Source: Bacillota bacterium (GTDB lineage: Bacteria > Bacillota_I > Bacilli_A > RF39 > UBA660). Taken from it: a stretch of DNA of 64,000 nucleotides. Under the pieces are notes generated by a model. That model saw only the letters and a list, made by a program, of their open reading frames with translations, did not search any database and was not told the DNA's origin. A program made the translations under genes and the position numbers. The stretch is from NCBI GenBank assembly GCA_003149915.1, contig QAMK01000009.1:32904-96903 (forward strand), given 5' to 3'. Numbering within the stretch: position 1 is the first letter of the stretch; every line of letters starts with the position of its first letter. Below, piece by piece: positions 49,888 through 58,959 of the stretch.

Positions 49888-51249
49888 ATGGCTGTAAAGA
49901 CATTACCAAATGATATCGAAGCAGAACAATCCGTTTTGGGTTCGATGTTTCTATCTAAATATGCATTGCAACAGGCTTGTGAAACGTTGACACCGGATTC
50001 CTTTTATTTGGCAAGTAATGCTAAGATATTTTCATGTATTCAGTCTTTGGCTGAAAAAGACGTTCCAATCGATTTGACTACTGTAACGGCAGCATTAAAA
50101 AATAGCAAGTTATTGAGTGAAGTTGGTGGCGTTGAGTATTTATCGGAAATTTTAAATATCGTTCCAACTGCTGCCAATATCGATTCGTATATTAAAATTG
50201 TAGAAGATGATGCGATTCGCAGAAAATTAATTGAGACAGCAACCAATATTTGCTCGATGGGATACGAAAGTGATCGTTCTGTTAGTGAGACGTTAGATCA
50301 AGCTGAACAAAAAATTTTGACGGTTGTAAAAAATCGTCGTACGAGTGAATTTAAAAGTATTCAGAACGTTTTGTTTAAAGCCCAAGAAGATTTGGAACGG
50401 CTAGCTGAAACAAAGAACGATATTACTGGTATTCCAACTGGTTGGATTGATATCGATCGCGCGACGACAGGATTGCATGAAAATGAATTAATTATTATAG
50501 CCGCTCGTCCTGCTATGGGAAAAACTGCTTTTGCACTCAATTTGGCAACGTCCGTTGCTATTAATACCGGTAAAACGGTTGCAGTATTCAACTTAGAAAT
50601 GAGTGCTGAACAATTAGCAACTCGTATGCTAAGTTCTTTAGGACAAGTCGAGTTAAATAAACTTCGAACTGGTAATCTGTTAAATGATGATTGGAAACGA
50701 GTAAACGAGGCAATCAGTCAATTATCTGGTGCTAAGATGTACATCGATGATACACCAGGTATTAACATTGGCGAGATTCGTAGTAAATGTCGTCGTTTAG
50801 CATCTTCTGATGATGGTCTCGGTCTTGTCATTATCGATTATTTGCAATTGATCAGTGGTGTCGGTAATTACGGTGGTAATCGTCAACAAGAAGTGTCCGA
50901 TATTTCTCGTGCATTGAAGGTCATGGCGATGGAGTTACAAATTCCGGTAGTCGCATTGTCACAATTATCTCGTAGTGTTGAGACTCGTGAAGATAAACGA
51001 CCAATCATGAGCGATTTGCGTGAATCTGGTTCTATCGAGCAAGATGCCGATATTGTATCATTCTTATACCGTGATGATTACTACAATAAAGAATCGAAAA
51101 CTTCTGATAGTACGAGCATCAGTGAATTTATTATCGGTAAAAACCGTAGTGGTTCTACGACGACAATCGATTTGCTATTTAAACGGGATATGGCTACTTT
51201 CTTAAGTTTTAGAAAAGATCCGGAAAGTAAAGGTGATAAACATGAATAA
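49888..51249 (+). CDS. dnaB: Replicative DNA helicase DnaB (DnaC of B. subtilis)
   Basis: Hexameric 5'-3' helicase, 453 aa. N-terminal collar domain (PNDIEAEQSVLGSM), linker helix, RecA-like motor with Walker A ARPAMGKTAFALNLA (about 204-218), Walker B LGLVIIDYLQLI, and the GRPIMSDLRESGSIEQDAD segment. Start at 49888 after AAAGGAGGC. Position after rplI is conserved. Its end overlaps the next gene by 8 nt. Confidence 0.97.
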   Translation: MAVKTLPNDIEAEQSVLGSMFLSKYALQQACETLTPDSFYLASNAKIFSCIQSLAEKDVPIDLTTVTAALKNSKLLSEVGGVEYLSEILNIVPTAANIDSYIKIVEDDAIRRKLIETATNICSMGYESDRSVSETLDQAEQKILTVVKNRRTSEFKSIQNVLFKAQEDLERLAETKNDITGIPTGWIDIDRATTGLHENELIIIAARPAMGKTAFALNLATSVAINTGKTVAVFNLEMSAEQLATRMLSSLGQVELNKLRTGNLLNDDWKRVNEAISQLSGAKMYIDDTPGINIGEIRSKCRRLASSDDGLGLVIIDYLQLISGVGNYGGNRQQEVSDISRALKVMAMELQIPVVALSQLSRSVETREDKRPIMSDLRESGSIEQDADIVSFLYRDDYYNKESKTSDSTSISEFIIGKNRSGSTTTIDLLFKRDMATFLSFRKDPESKGDKHE

Positions 51250-52756
51250 AAGAACCGTATTTTATATTCTTTTTTCGTTTCTATTGAGTGGTGCGCTGGT
51301 TTTTATGGGATTTGTTCCTGCTGAAGCGGAGACACCACAAGATGTGTACCGTGTCTATCTAGGTGGAAAGTCGATTGGACTTATCTATTCGGCTGATAAA
51401 TTAAATGAGTATATCGACCAAGATCAAAATAGTATCAAGGAGCAATACGGGGTCGATAAGGTTTATGCTCCTACGGACTTAGATATTCAAAAAGAAGTTA
51501 CGTTTGGAGAAAAGATTTCGACTGTAGAGGAAATCTATAAAACAATTAAAGACCAAAGTCCGTTTGCTATTAGTGGATACGCAATTTCCATCTCCGGTTC
51601 AGAAGATGCCAATGAAGATGGAACGACTACTGTTATTCCAGATCAAGTTATCTATGTTTTGGATCAAAATGTATTTGTCGATGCGGTTCAAAGAACAATT
51701 CGTGCTTTCGTTGATACTAATCAATACGATGCCTTTTTGAATGATAATCAAGCACCGATTGTCGATACTGGTACGATTTTAGAAGATGTTTACGTTAGTA
51801 ACGACATTAAAGCTGTAGAAACGACGATTCCAGTTACTGAAACCATTTATACCAAAGCAGAAGATTTAGCAAAATATTTGATTTATGGAACGATGGAAGA
51901 ACAAGACCAATATGTCGTTCAATTAGGAGATACGATTGCCGATGTTTCTTTTAATAATCGAATTTCAACAGAAGAATTTTTAATTGCTAATACGAATTTT
52001 AAAACGGCAAACGATTTGTTATTCCCAGGTCAAGTTGTTACACTTGGTATTTTACAACCGCAGGTTAAAGTTATTGAAGAGTCACATGTTGTAGAACGTC
52101 AGACAGTTAATTATGAAACAGAATATATTAACGATGATACTCAATATGTTGGATATGAGTCCGTTCGTCAAGAAGGTTCCAACGGTGTCAATTTGGTAAC
52201 TCAAAAGATTCGTAAACAAAATGGACAGATTTTATCCGTCGTCGTTACGAATACTATTGAAGAAGTTCCTTCTGTTAAACGAATTGTCGTACGTGGTACG
52301 AAGTTGAAACAAAGTTATTCTAGTTCTACTATTGATGATAATGTTGTTGTACCAGTAGAGTTAGGTTCTTGGGGATGGCCAACCCGTCAAGGATATACCT
52401 TATCTTCTCGATATGGTTATCGTTGGGGAAAATTACATGCTGCTATCGATATTAGTGGTACAGGTGAAGGTTCACCAATTTATGCTGCTAACAACGGAAT
52501 TGTAGTATTCGCTGGATGGCGAAGCGGTGGTTCTGGATATACAGTTTGGATTAAACATGCCAATGGATATTATTCTGAATATGCTCACATGCAACGAGTT
52601 ACGGTATCGGCAGGTACAATTGTTTATACGGGTGATGTTGTTGGCGCGATGGGACATACTGGTAATGCTCAAGGAACCCACTTGCACTTTGGTATGTGGT
52701 ATGGATATCCGTTTAGAAGTTCTTCTTTCAATCCATGTAACGTGTTAGGATGTTAG
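51242..52756 (+). CDS. Secreted LysM-G5-M23 peptidoglycan endopeptidase
   Basis: A 504-aa exported protein. Signal/anchor segment (about residues 7-30); N-terminal region of unknown fold (about 31-215); a LysM motif YVVQLGDTIADVS (about 219-265); a G5 domain (about 280-355) beginning VVERQTVNYETEY; and a C-terminal M23 metallopeptidase (about 375-500). Zinc ligands are HAAID (His, Asp) and HLHFG; KHANGYYSEYAHM carries the third catalytic His. It probably cleaves peptide crosslinks in the wall, perhaps during growth or engulfment. Start at 51242 after AAAGGTGATAAAC. The gene lies just before walJ, where Bacillus has the walRK-yycHIJ cluster; WalRK is not present here. Confidence 0.9.
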   Translation: MNKRTVFYILFSFLLSGALVFMGFVPAEAETPQDVYRVYLGGKSIGLIYSADKLNEYIDQDQNSIKEQYGVDKVYAPTDLDIQKEVTFGEKISTVEEIYKTIKDQSPFAISGYAISISGSEDANEDGTTTVIPDQVIYVLDQNVFVDAVQRTIRAFVDTNQYDAFLNDNQAPIVDTGTILEDVYVSNDIKAVETTIPVTETIYTKAEDLAKYLIYGTMEEQDQYVVQLGDTIADVSFNNRISTEEFLIANTNFKTANDLLFPGQVVTLGILQPQVKVIEESHVVERQTVNYETEYINDDTQYVGYESVRQEGSNGVNLVTQKIRKQNGQILSVVVTNTIEEVPSVKRIVVRGTKLKQSYSSSTIDDNVVVPVELGSWGWPTRQGYTLSSRYGYRWGKLHAAIDISGTGEGSPIYAANNGIVVFAGWRSGGSGYTVWIKHANGYYSEYAHMQRVTVSAGTIVYTGDVVGAMGHTGNAQGTHLHFGMWYGYPFRSSSFNPCNVLGC

Positions 52757-52758
52757 CT

Positions 52759-53523
52759 ATGCGAATTAAAGTTTTGGCCTCTGGATCAAAGGGCAATTCC
52801 ACTTATGTTTGTTGTGGAGATATGCGTTTTTTGATCGATATTGGGATTAATTATAAAACTCTATGCAATGCTTTGGAAAGTGAAGGAATTACACCAAAAG
52901 ATCTTTATGGCGTTTTGATTACTCATATTCATACGGACCATATCAAAGGTTTGGCCTCTTTGGTTAAAAAGACGAACATGAGAGTGTTCGTCCCAGAACT
53001 CATTGCCAACGATTTACGAAAAGTTGTACCGAGTGATAATTTGATGATCATCTCCGATATGTTTCATCTAGCAGATGTATGTGTTCAGTTAATTCATACT
53101 TCTCACGATGTACCATGTTCAGTTGGATATGTCATATCTTATGGTTCATCTAGTTTGGTTTATATTACTGATACTGGTTACGTCAATCGGAAATACTTTG
53201 ATTTATTAAAAAATCGTACGATTTATATTTTAGAAAGCAATCATGATGAGAAGATGGTTATGGATGGACCGTATCCATACATATTAAAACAACGTGTGTT
53301 GAGTGATGATGGACATTTATCAAATCGAACTGCTTCCACGTATTTACAAAATTGGATTGGACCGGATACTAGATATATCGTTTTGGCCCATCTGAGCGAA
53401 ATCAATAATACCCCAGAAGTAGCAATGGATACGTTAAATGATACGTTTCAAGTATTTCCAAGTGAGTTGTTAGATGTCAAAATTGCGAAACAACATGAGC
53501 CGTTAGAAACAATCGAGGTGTAG
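52759..53523 (+). CDS. walJ: MBL-fold hydrolase WalJ/YycJ
   Basis: A 254-aa metallo-beta-lactamase-fold protein. IKVLASGSKGNSTYV at the N-terminus and HIHTDHIKGL (about residues 56-65) give the HxHxDH metal site, with HTSHD, DTGY and a distal LAHLSEINNTPE. In Bacillus WalJ couples cell-wall regulation to replication and probably acts as a nuclease. Overlaps the M23 gene region; RlmH follows, preserving the yycJ..rlmH order. Confidence 0.92.
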   Translation: MRIKVLASGSKGNSTYVCCGDMRFLIDIGINYKTLCNALESEGITPKDLYGVLITHIHTDHIKGLASLVKKTNMRVFVPELIANDLRKVVPSDNLMIISDMFHLADVCVQLIHTSHDVPCSVGYVISYGSSSLVYITDTGYVNRKYFDLLKNRTIYILESNHDEKMVMDGPYPYILKQRVLSDDGHLSNRTASTYLQNWIGPDTRYIVLAHLSEINNTPEVAMDTLNDTFQVFPSELLDVKIAKQHEPLETIEV

Positions 53524-53525
53524 TT

Positions 53526-53981
53526 ATGATTAAGATTATCTGTGTTGGAAAAATTAAAGAGTCTTTTTATCGGGAAGCCGTTCAAGAGTACTTGAAACGA
53601 CTTTCTAAATATACTCGCATTGAAATCCAAGAGGTGGCAGATGATGGTTCTTTGGAACCACAAACACAAGTTCATCGCGAAAGCGAGCGCGTCATGAAAC
53701 AAATTCAAGCGAAGGATTATGTCATTTTGATGGATATTGATGGACGTGAGTTATCTTCTTCTGATTTTGCTCGTGAATTGGACCAGACGTTTCTTACGAA
53801 TTCTAATATCACGTTTGTGATTGGTGGCAGTTACGGTTTGGATGATACCGTGCGAAGTCGTGCAAATGCTAGAATTTCATTTTCCAAAATGACGTTTCCG
53901 CATCAATTGTTTCGCGTTATTCTTTTAGAACAAATTTATCGTGCTTATAAAATTATAAATCACGAGACATATCATAAGTAG
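53526..53981 (+). CDS. rlmH: 23S rRNA (pseudouridine-1915-N3)-methyltransferase RlmH
   Basis: A 151-aa SPOUT-class methyltransferase. MIKIICVGKIKESFYREAVQEYLKRL, the FVIGGSYGLDD knot and the C-terminal HQLFRVILLEQIYRAYKIINHETYHK are diagnostic. Starts 2 bp after walJ. Confidence 0.98.
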   Translation: MIKIICVGKIKESFYREAVQEYLKRLSKYTRIEIQEVADDGSLEPQTQVHRESERVMKQIQAKDYVILMDIDGRELSSSDFARELDQTFLTNSNITFVIGGSYGLDDTVRSRANARISFSKMTFPHQLFRVILLEQIYRAYKIINHETYHK

Positions 53982-53990
53982 GTGAAAAAT

Positions 53991-54671
53991 ATGATTGGTA
54001 ATGATTGGGATACCTTATTACAAAGTGAATATGAGAAACCATATTTTAAGAAGATGACTTCCTTTTTAACAGAAGAATATAAAAAGAAGACTATTTATCC
54101 AAAACAAAGTGAGATTTTTAAAGCGTTTCGTTTAACTCCCTATCAAGATGTAAAGGTTGTGATTCTAGGACAAGATCCTTATCATGGTGTTGGACAAGCA
54201 GAAGGACTTTCTTTCTCTGTTCCGGACGGAATTCGAAAGCCGCCATCTTTGATTAATATTTTTAAAGAACTAAAAGATGATTTAGGAATTGATCCACCGG
54301 CATCCGGTAGCCTTGTCAGTTGGGGAAAAGAGGGAGTTTTGTTATTGAATTCAATTTTGACGGTAGAGAAAGACATGGCTGCGTCACACTCTAAAATTGG
54401 ATGGGAAGAATTTACTGACCAAGTAATTCAGTTAGTAAATAAAAAAACGACACCCGTTGTGTTCATTCTTTGGGGAAGTTTTGCTAGAAGTAAGAAAAAA
54501 TACATTACCAACCCGATTCACTACGTTATTGAATCTGCTCATCCTTCGCCACTTTCAGCATTTAATGGCTTTTTTGGTAGTAAACCTTTTTCCAAAACCA
54601 ATGCGTTTTTTAGAAGCAAAGGATTACCTGAAATTAATTGGAAGATAGATGAAAAAAAAGATGACAACTAA
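53991..54671 (+). CDS. ung: Uracil-DNA glycosylase (family 1)
   Basis: A 226-aa base-excision enzyme that removes uracil from DNA. GQDPYHGVGQAEGLSFSVP (about residues 61-79) carries the catalytic Asp and the Tyr gate; LLLNSILTVEKD, WGSFARSKK and the HPSPLSA loop with catalytic His complete the family. Start at 53991 after AGTAGGTGAAAAAT. Ends in a bidirectional terminator shared with lemA. Confidence 0.97.
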   Translation: MIGNDWDTLLQSEYEKPYFKKMTSFLTEEYKKKTIYPKQSEIFKAFRLTPYQDVKVVILGQDPYHGVGQAEGLSFSVPDGIRKPPSLINIFKELKDDLGIDPPASGSLVSWGKEGVLLLNSILTVEKDMAASHSKIGWEEFTDQVIQLVNKKTTPVVFILWGSFARSKKKYITNPIHYVIESAHPSPLSAFNGFFGSKPFSKTNAFFRSKGLPEINWKIDEKKDDN

Positions 54672-54690
54672 CGTTTGTCATCTTTTAATA
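54657..54690. terminator. Bidirectional terminator between ung and lemA
   Basis: AAGATGACAA / TTGTCATCTT stem with a 7-nt loop (54658-54684); T-runs on both strands. Covers the stop codons of both convergent genes. Confidence 0.85.
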
Positions 54691-55219
54691 TTTCGAACAT
54701 TTCTTCTTTCTCGTCGATGTAGAAATCTTTATGTTTATAATGAAATAAAATAGCAATTAAGTTGCTTGGAAAACAATGTACTAATTTGTTGTAGATTGTT
54801 ACATTGTCGTTATAGTAATCTTTCGATGCTTCTAATTCTTCCTCGTTATCTTCAAACTCTGCATATAATGTTGTAACAATCTCTACTTTTGATAATGTTT
54901 CATCTGTATCTAAAATTTCGTGCAATTCTTTTTTATATTTATCCAGTTGTTTATTCAGTTCAAAATTATTTAACTTTTTCGATTTTAATAAGTTTACCTT
55001 ATCTAATTCTCTGCAATCTTCTTTTGAATTGTCTTTAATAATTGGGATGAATCTTGCGATATAGTCTAATTTTTTTTCTAGTAAAATATCGATGTTATTC
55101 TCGGCTTCGCTTATTTTAATCATACTGAATTGAAATTTATTATAAGTATTTACAACGACAATTAAAATGATTGCTAAAACTGTAACAATGGCGATGATAA
55201 CAAATATCAGCAGTTCCAT
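54668..55219 (-). CDS. LemA-family membrane protein
   Basis: A 183-aa protein with one N-terminal membrane segment (about residues 2-24) and a helical cytoplasmic domain. NTYNKFQFSMIKISEAENNIDILLEKKLDYIARFIPIIKD corresponds to the LemA core (N-x-L..V..AWS.IDV.LKRR.DLIPNLV), and DYYNDNVTIYNKLVHCFPSNLIAILF to its C-terminal signature; the Trp-Ser motif is changed to Ala-Glu. Function of LemA is poorly known. Start at 55219 from GAGGTGGATAT. Monocistronic, minus strand among plus-strand genes. Confidence 0.82.
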   Translation of the reverse strand: MELLIFVIIAIVTVLAIILIVVVNTYNKFQFSMIKISEAENNIDILLEKKLDYIARFIPIIKDNSKEDCRELDKVNLLKSKKLNNFELNKQLDKYKKELHEILDTDETLSKVEIVTTLYAEFEDNEEELEASKDYYNDNVTIYNKLVHCFPSNLIAILFHYKHKDFYIDEKEEMFEILKDDKR

Positions 55220-55354
55220 ATATCCACCTCTATTCTTTTTCATTATATCAAAAACAATTTTATTCTTCAATATTGACTGTAAAATCTAAAAAAAAAGACT
55301 CGTTTTTCAGTCTTCTTTTTATTTTAATGATATACTTTTTTAGAGGTGGTATTC

Positions 55355-55924
55355 ATGAATGTAACAGTAGGTGTTTCCAATCACCATTTGCACGTTACAA
55401 AAGAAGATTTAGAAATTTTATTTGGACCTGGTTATACGTTAGAAAGTGTTCGTCCATTGAATCAGCCTGGACAATTTGCATCTTCTGCTATGTGTCAGAT
55501 TCAAACGGATAAGTGTACGATGGATAAATTTCGTATTTTAGGACCTTGTCGCAGTTATACGCAAGTGGAAATATCTAAAACAGATAGTTACGCTTTTGGA
55601 ATCAATCCTCCAATTCGGGAATCAGGACACTTAGATGGTGCTGCAGTTGTAACAATTATTGGACCGGTTGGAAAAGTAACAAAGCCTTGTTGTATCATTG
55701 CGGATCGTCATATCCATATCGACCATGAGACACGTGCTAAATTAGGACTTTTGGATGTCAATGAAGTAAAATTAAAATGGACTCATCCAGAAAAAGGTGG
55801 TATTTTAGATCATGTTCAATTAAAGGAAACTAATCCGGCATATTTCGAAGTTCATTTGGATACGGATGATGCGAATGCAAATATGATCCGAAATGGAGAC
55901 GTAGTCGAAATTATCAAAGACTAA
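55355..55924 (+). CDS. Phosphate acyltransferase PduL family (phosphotransacetylase)
   Basis: A 189-aa zinc enzyme of the PduL family that transfers acyl groups between CoA and phosphate. VGVSNHHLHVTKEDLEILFGPGY, QPGQFASSAM, FRILGPCRSYTQVEISKTD and ADRHIHIDHETRAKLGL (His cluster for zinc) span the whole length. PduL often works in microcompartments, but many Firmicutes use a free form in acetate production; no shell-protein genes are near and there is no obvious targeting helix. Start at 55355 after AGAGGTGG. Confidence 0.9.
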   Translation: MNVTVGVSNHHLHVTKEDLEILFGPGYTLESVRPLNQPGQFASSAMCQIQTDKCTMDKFRILGPCRSYTQVEISKTDSYAFGINPPIRESGHLDGAAVVTIIGPVGKVTKPCCIIADRHIHIDHETRAKLGLLDVNEVKLKWTHPEKGGILDHVQLKETNPAYFEVHLDTDDANANMIRNGDVVEIIKD

Positions 55925-55932
55925 CGTCTTTT

Positions 55933-57894
55933 TTATTCGAAATCAGTTCCTTCTATTTCATCAAATACAGGATCCGAATCGGTTGGTTCTGTTCCTTTGA
56001 TGTAATACATAATTTTGGTGTTTTTATCATTTTCAGTTGCTGGTTTTCCGGTAATTGGATTGACGAGTACTCCTGAGACATTATTTGGGATGTCGTACCA
56101 AACTGGATCTTTTTTGCTCATGTATGTTTCCATTACATTGGCCCAAATATTTCGCGAGTATTTATATTGGCTCGTGTCCAAATTCCGATTGTCATCATAT
56201 CCAATCCATACGGCTGTAACGACATCTGGATTGTATCCGATAGACCAATGGTCCGTGTTTGTTGTTCCAGATTTGATGGAAACTTTGTGTGTTAAAATAT
56301 TTGCAATGGTTAGTGCAGTCGGATACGTATAATCGATCATTTTCTGATCGTAAGTTCCTGTTAGTAGTTCACTTAAGATAAATGTTAGGCTAGGATTTAG
56401 TACGAGTGTTTCTTCTTTGGTGTGTTCATATAAAATATTACCATTTAAGTCAGTGACTTTTTCAATAAAGTAGGGATGGTTTAAATATCCGCTAGAAGCA
56501 AAGCATCCGTAGGCGGTTAACATTTCTAACATACTAATCGATGCGGTTCCTAAAGGTAGAGAAGGAATCGCTTCTAACTCTTCTGTAATTCCTAGCCGTT
56601 TGGAAATATCTACCAGTGTTTCTTCTCCTAAAAACATGTGTGTCTTTACGGCATAGATGTTGTCAGAGTAGGCGATTGCAGCTGCTAGTGAAATTGGCTT
56701 ATTGGCATATACTTCACCGTAATTTTGAGGAGAGTACGTTTTATTGTTTGCAAATGTAAACGTCGTCGCTTGACTTAAGAACGAAGTAGAAGAAGTGAAT
56801 CCATTTTCTAATGCGGCATAGTAGAGCAGTGGTTTCATGGCCGATCCGACTTGTCTTTTGGATGAAATCGCTCGATTGTACTGCGAGGTATTGTAATCTT
56901 TTCCGCCCATTAAGGCGATTACTTTTCCTGTTTTTGCTTCCATCATGACACTTGCTGTTTGCAATTCATCTTCTCCTGCTAAGGTGTTTTGGATATTTTC
57001 AACCATATTTAGTTGCGTCTCCATGTCTAAATTGGTGTAGATTTTGAGTCCTCCCGTTTCCATTAAATCTTCAGGAATTGCTTTAATTGTTTTTAATTCT
57101 TTCATGACAGCATCTTGGTAATACATGATTTTAGATAAATCGTTTTCACTTTTTTCACCGATAATCGTCAATTTCTCTGCATAGGCTTGATCGGCTTCTT
57201 CTTTGCTAATCATTCCGTTGTTTACTAGTGTATTTAGTACATATCGTTGTCTTTGCTTGGCAAGGTCATAGTTGCTGATAGGAGAATAGTTCGAGGGCGA
57301 CTTTGGAATTCCTACTAACATCGCTGACTCTGCTAAGGTCAAATCTTTTGGCGATTTTCCAAAATAGAAATAGCTCGCATTTCCAATTCCGTACATTCCA
57401 TGTCCATAATTGATCGTATTTAAATAACCTTCTAAAATTTCATCCTTGGAATAATGGGTCTCTAATCGTAATGTAATCCACATCTCTTTCCATTTCCGTT
57501 CCCAGGTTTTATCGAAATCTAAAAATAAGTTTTTTGCATATTGCTGCGATATCGTCGATGCACCTTGAACAGTTTTTCCACTGATAAAGTTTGTATACAA
57601 TGCTTTGATGATCCGTAAGATATCAAATCCGTGATGATTATAAAAATGTTTATCTTCTGTATAAATGGTCGCTTGTATTAAAGTATCTGAGATCTGTTCT
57701 AATTCTGTCCACTCTTGACTACCACTTCCTTGATAAAAAACGGTTTCAGCATTATCGTACATGACAAACGCATTTGCGTTTTTTATTTGAATTTCTGGAG
57801 ATAAATAAGCATATAGATAAGCACCAGTTACACCTATTAAAAAAATAGTGGTCAAGATGAAACCGATTTTTAATATTTTTCTTAAAATTTTCAC
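55933..57894 (-). CDS. Class A penicillin-binding protein (glycosyltransferase/transpeptidase)
   Basis: Bifunctional peptidoglycan polymerase, 653 aa. One N-terminal membrane helix (about 10-30). The GT51 domain has IYTEDKHFYNHHGFD (catalytic Glu, about residue 78), GASTISQQYAKN and RKWKEMW; the transpeptidase domain has SAMKPLLYYA (active Ser, about residue 352), YSDN and KSGTT. Start is the GTG at 57894 (GGTGAT upstream); the nearby ATG is out of frame. Short C-terminal tail. Probably the main class A PBP; several paralogues exist in Bacilli, so no symbol is given. Confidence 0.95.
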   Translation of the reverse strand: MKILRKILKIGFILTTIFLIGVTGAYLYAYLSPEIQIKNANAFVMYDNAETVFYQGSGSQEWTELEQISDTLIQATIYTEDKHFYNHHGFDILRIIKALYTNFISGKTVQGASTISQQYAKNLFLDFDKTWERKWKEMWITLRLETHYSKDEILEGYLNTINYGHGMYGIGNASYFYFGKSPKDLTLAESAMLVGIPKSPSNYSPISNYDLAKQRQRYVLNTLVNNGMISKEEADQAYAEKLTIIGEKSENDLSKIMYYQDAVMKELKTIKAIPEDLMETGGLKIYTNLDMETQLNMVENIQNTLAGEDELQTASVMMEAKTGKVIALMGGKDYNTSQYNRAISSKRQVGSAMKPLLYYAALENGFTSSTSFLSQATTFTFANNKTYSPQNYGEVYANKPISLAAAIAYSDNIYAVKTHMFLGEETLVDISKRLGITEELEAIPSLPLGTASISMLEMLTAYGCFASSGYLNHPYFIEKVTDLNGNILYEHTKEETLVLNPSLTFILSELLTGTYDQKMIDYTYPTALTIANILTHKVSIKSGTTNTDHWSIGYNPDVVTAVWIGYDDNRNLDTSQYKYSRNIWANVMETYMSKKDPVWYDIPNNVSGVLVNPITGKPATENDKNTKIMYYIKGTEPTDSDPVFDEIEGTDFE

Positions 57895-57993
57895 GTTTCA
57901 TCACCATTTTTATTATTTCTAAAAAAATAGTGAAATATGTATGCATTTTATGAATCCTATGTTATAATGATTGGCATGATTTGAGATGATGTT

Positions 57994-58365
57994 ATGGCAA
58001 AAATACCAATTCGTATTCATATGATTTCTAATGACACTGTTCAAGATTTTGAAACTTTTGGCATATATGATGCCAATTTGGGTATCTTAAAATATGTCGA
58101 TTGTGATTCTTCTAAAACGCATGTATTATTGGATTTTCATAATGGTACCTTAACCAGGGAAAATAAAGACATAAAATTTATATTGACATTTGATATAAAT
58201 AAAGATAAAATCTTGAATTGTAAGTTAAAGGAAATGAATCAAATTTTATCTTTTAACTTGAAAACAATTTCATTAGAACAACAAGAACATCTCTTTCGAG
58301 TTTCTTATGAGATTATAGTCGAAAGGGAAACGATTTCTAAAATATATTATGAAATTAACTATTAA
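57994..58365 (+). CDS. DUF1934 (YwiB-like) calycin-fold protein
   Basis: A 123-aa protein with a repetitive beta-strand pattern: IRIHMISNDTVQDFETFG, LKYVDCDSSKTHVLLDF, LTRENKDIKFILTFDINK, HLFRVSYEIIVE. DUF1934/YwiB proteins have a lipocalin-like barrel and lie close to argS or rpoE in Firmicutes; here rpoE follows. Function unknown. The ribosome-binding site is weak (GAGATGATG). TATAAT at about 57962-57967 suggests a promoter divergent from the PBP gene. Confidence 0.75.
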   Translation: MAKIPIRIHMISNDTVQDFETFGIYDANLGILKYVDCDSSKTHVLLDFHNGTLTRENKDIKFILTFDINKDKILNCKLKEMNQILSFNLKTISLEQQEHLFRVSYEIIVERETISKIYYEINY

Positions 58366-58437
58366 GATAAGCAAAAAATGATACATTGCATATAATTATC
58401 GTAGTTATATGTATTCTTGCTATTGGAGGTTATAAAA

Positions 58438-58899
58438 ATGGGTATTAAAAATATGTCAAAAGAGGAGTTGGAGTTGTTATCCAATAAAGACATTACGAAT
58501 TTATTATTGGAAGAAAAAGGAAATCAGACGACAGCAGAGTTATATCAGAAGATTATCGATGCTCTTGATTTGCCGCAATCTACTTTTGATAGTAAAATTG
58601 GAGATTACTTTACGGCACTTTCGACAGACAAACGTTTTATTTTATTAGAAGATGGAACGTGGGATTTGAGTAGTCGTCATACTTCTGATCATATTTTATC
58701 TAATATCGATGATGAAGATGAAGATGATATCGATTTGGATTTGGAAGAAAAAGATGATGAAGACGAAATGATATCTGAAGATGATGAGGATTCTGTTTAC
58801 GATTCTGCAGATAACGAAGATGACGATTTTGATGATGACAGTGACGATTTAAAAGATTTAGTTGTATTAGATGAAGATGAACTAGAATTGGAACAATAA
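58438..58899 (+). CDS. rpoE: DNA-directed RNA polymerase delta subunit
   Basis: A 153-aa Firmicutes-specific RNA polymerase subunit. N-terminal HARE-HTH domain (about 1-85) with MSKEELELLSNKDITNLLLEEKG, KIGDYFTALSTDKRFILLEDGTWDLSSRH; C-terminal half almost wholly Asp/Glu and disordered. It speeds polymerase recycling and growth responses. Start at 58438 after GGAGGTTATAAAA. Found in Bacilli and absent from most Clostridia, so useful for placing the organism. Confidence 0.95.
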   Translation: MGIKNMSKEELELLSNKDITNLLLEEKGNQTTAELYQKIIDALDLPQSTFDSKIGDYFTALSTDKRFILLEDGTWDLSSRHTSDHILSNIDDEDEDDIDLDLEEKDDEDEMISEDDEDSVYDSADNEDDDFDDDSDDLKDLVVLDEDELELEQ

Positions 58900-58912
58900 T
58901 TCTAGTTTTTTT
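58881..58912 (+). terminator. Intrinsic terminator after rpoE
   Basis: ACTAGAATT / AATTCTAGT perfect stem with an 8-nt loop, then T-run; it covers the last rpoE codons and stop. Confidence 0.85.
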
Positions 58913-58959
58913 CTAGCTTAGATTGTGATATAATAGTAACGTTATTGGGAGGGACGACT

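Noticed and set aside
57752..57946. Alternative ATG start upstream of the PBP gene.
   Set aside because: That ATG is in another frame; only the GTG at 57894 continues into the membrane helix and GT51 domain.
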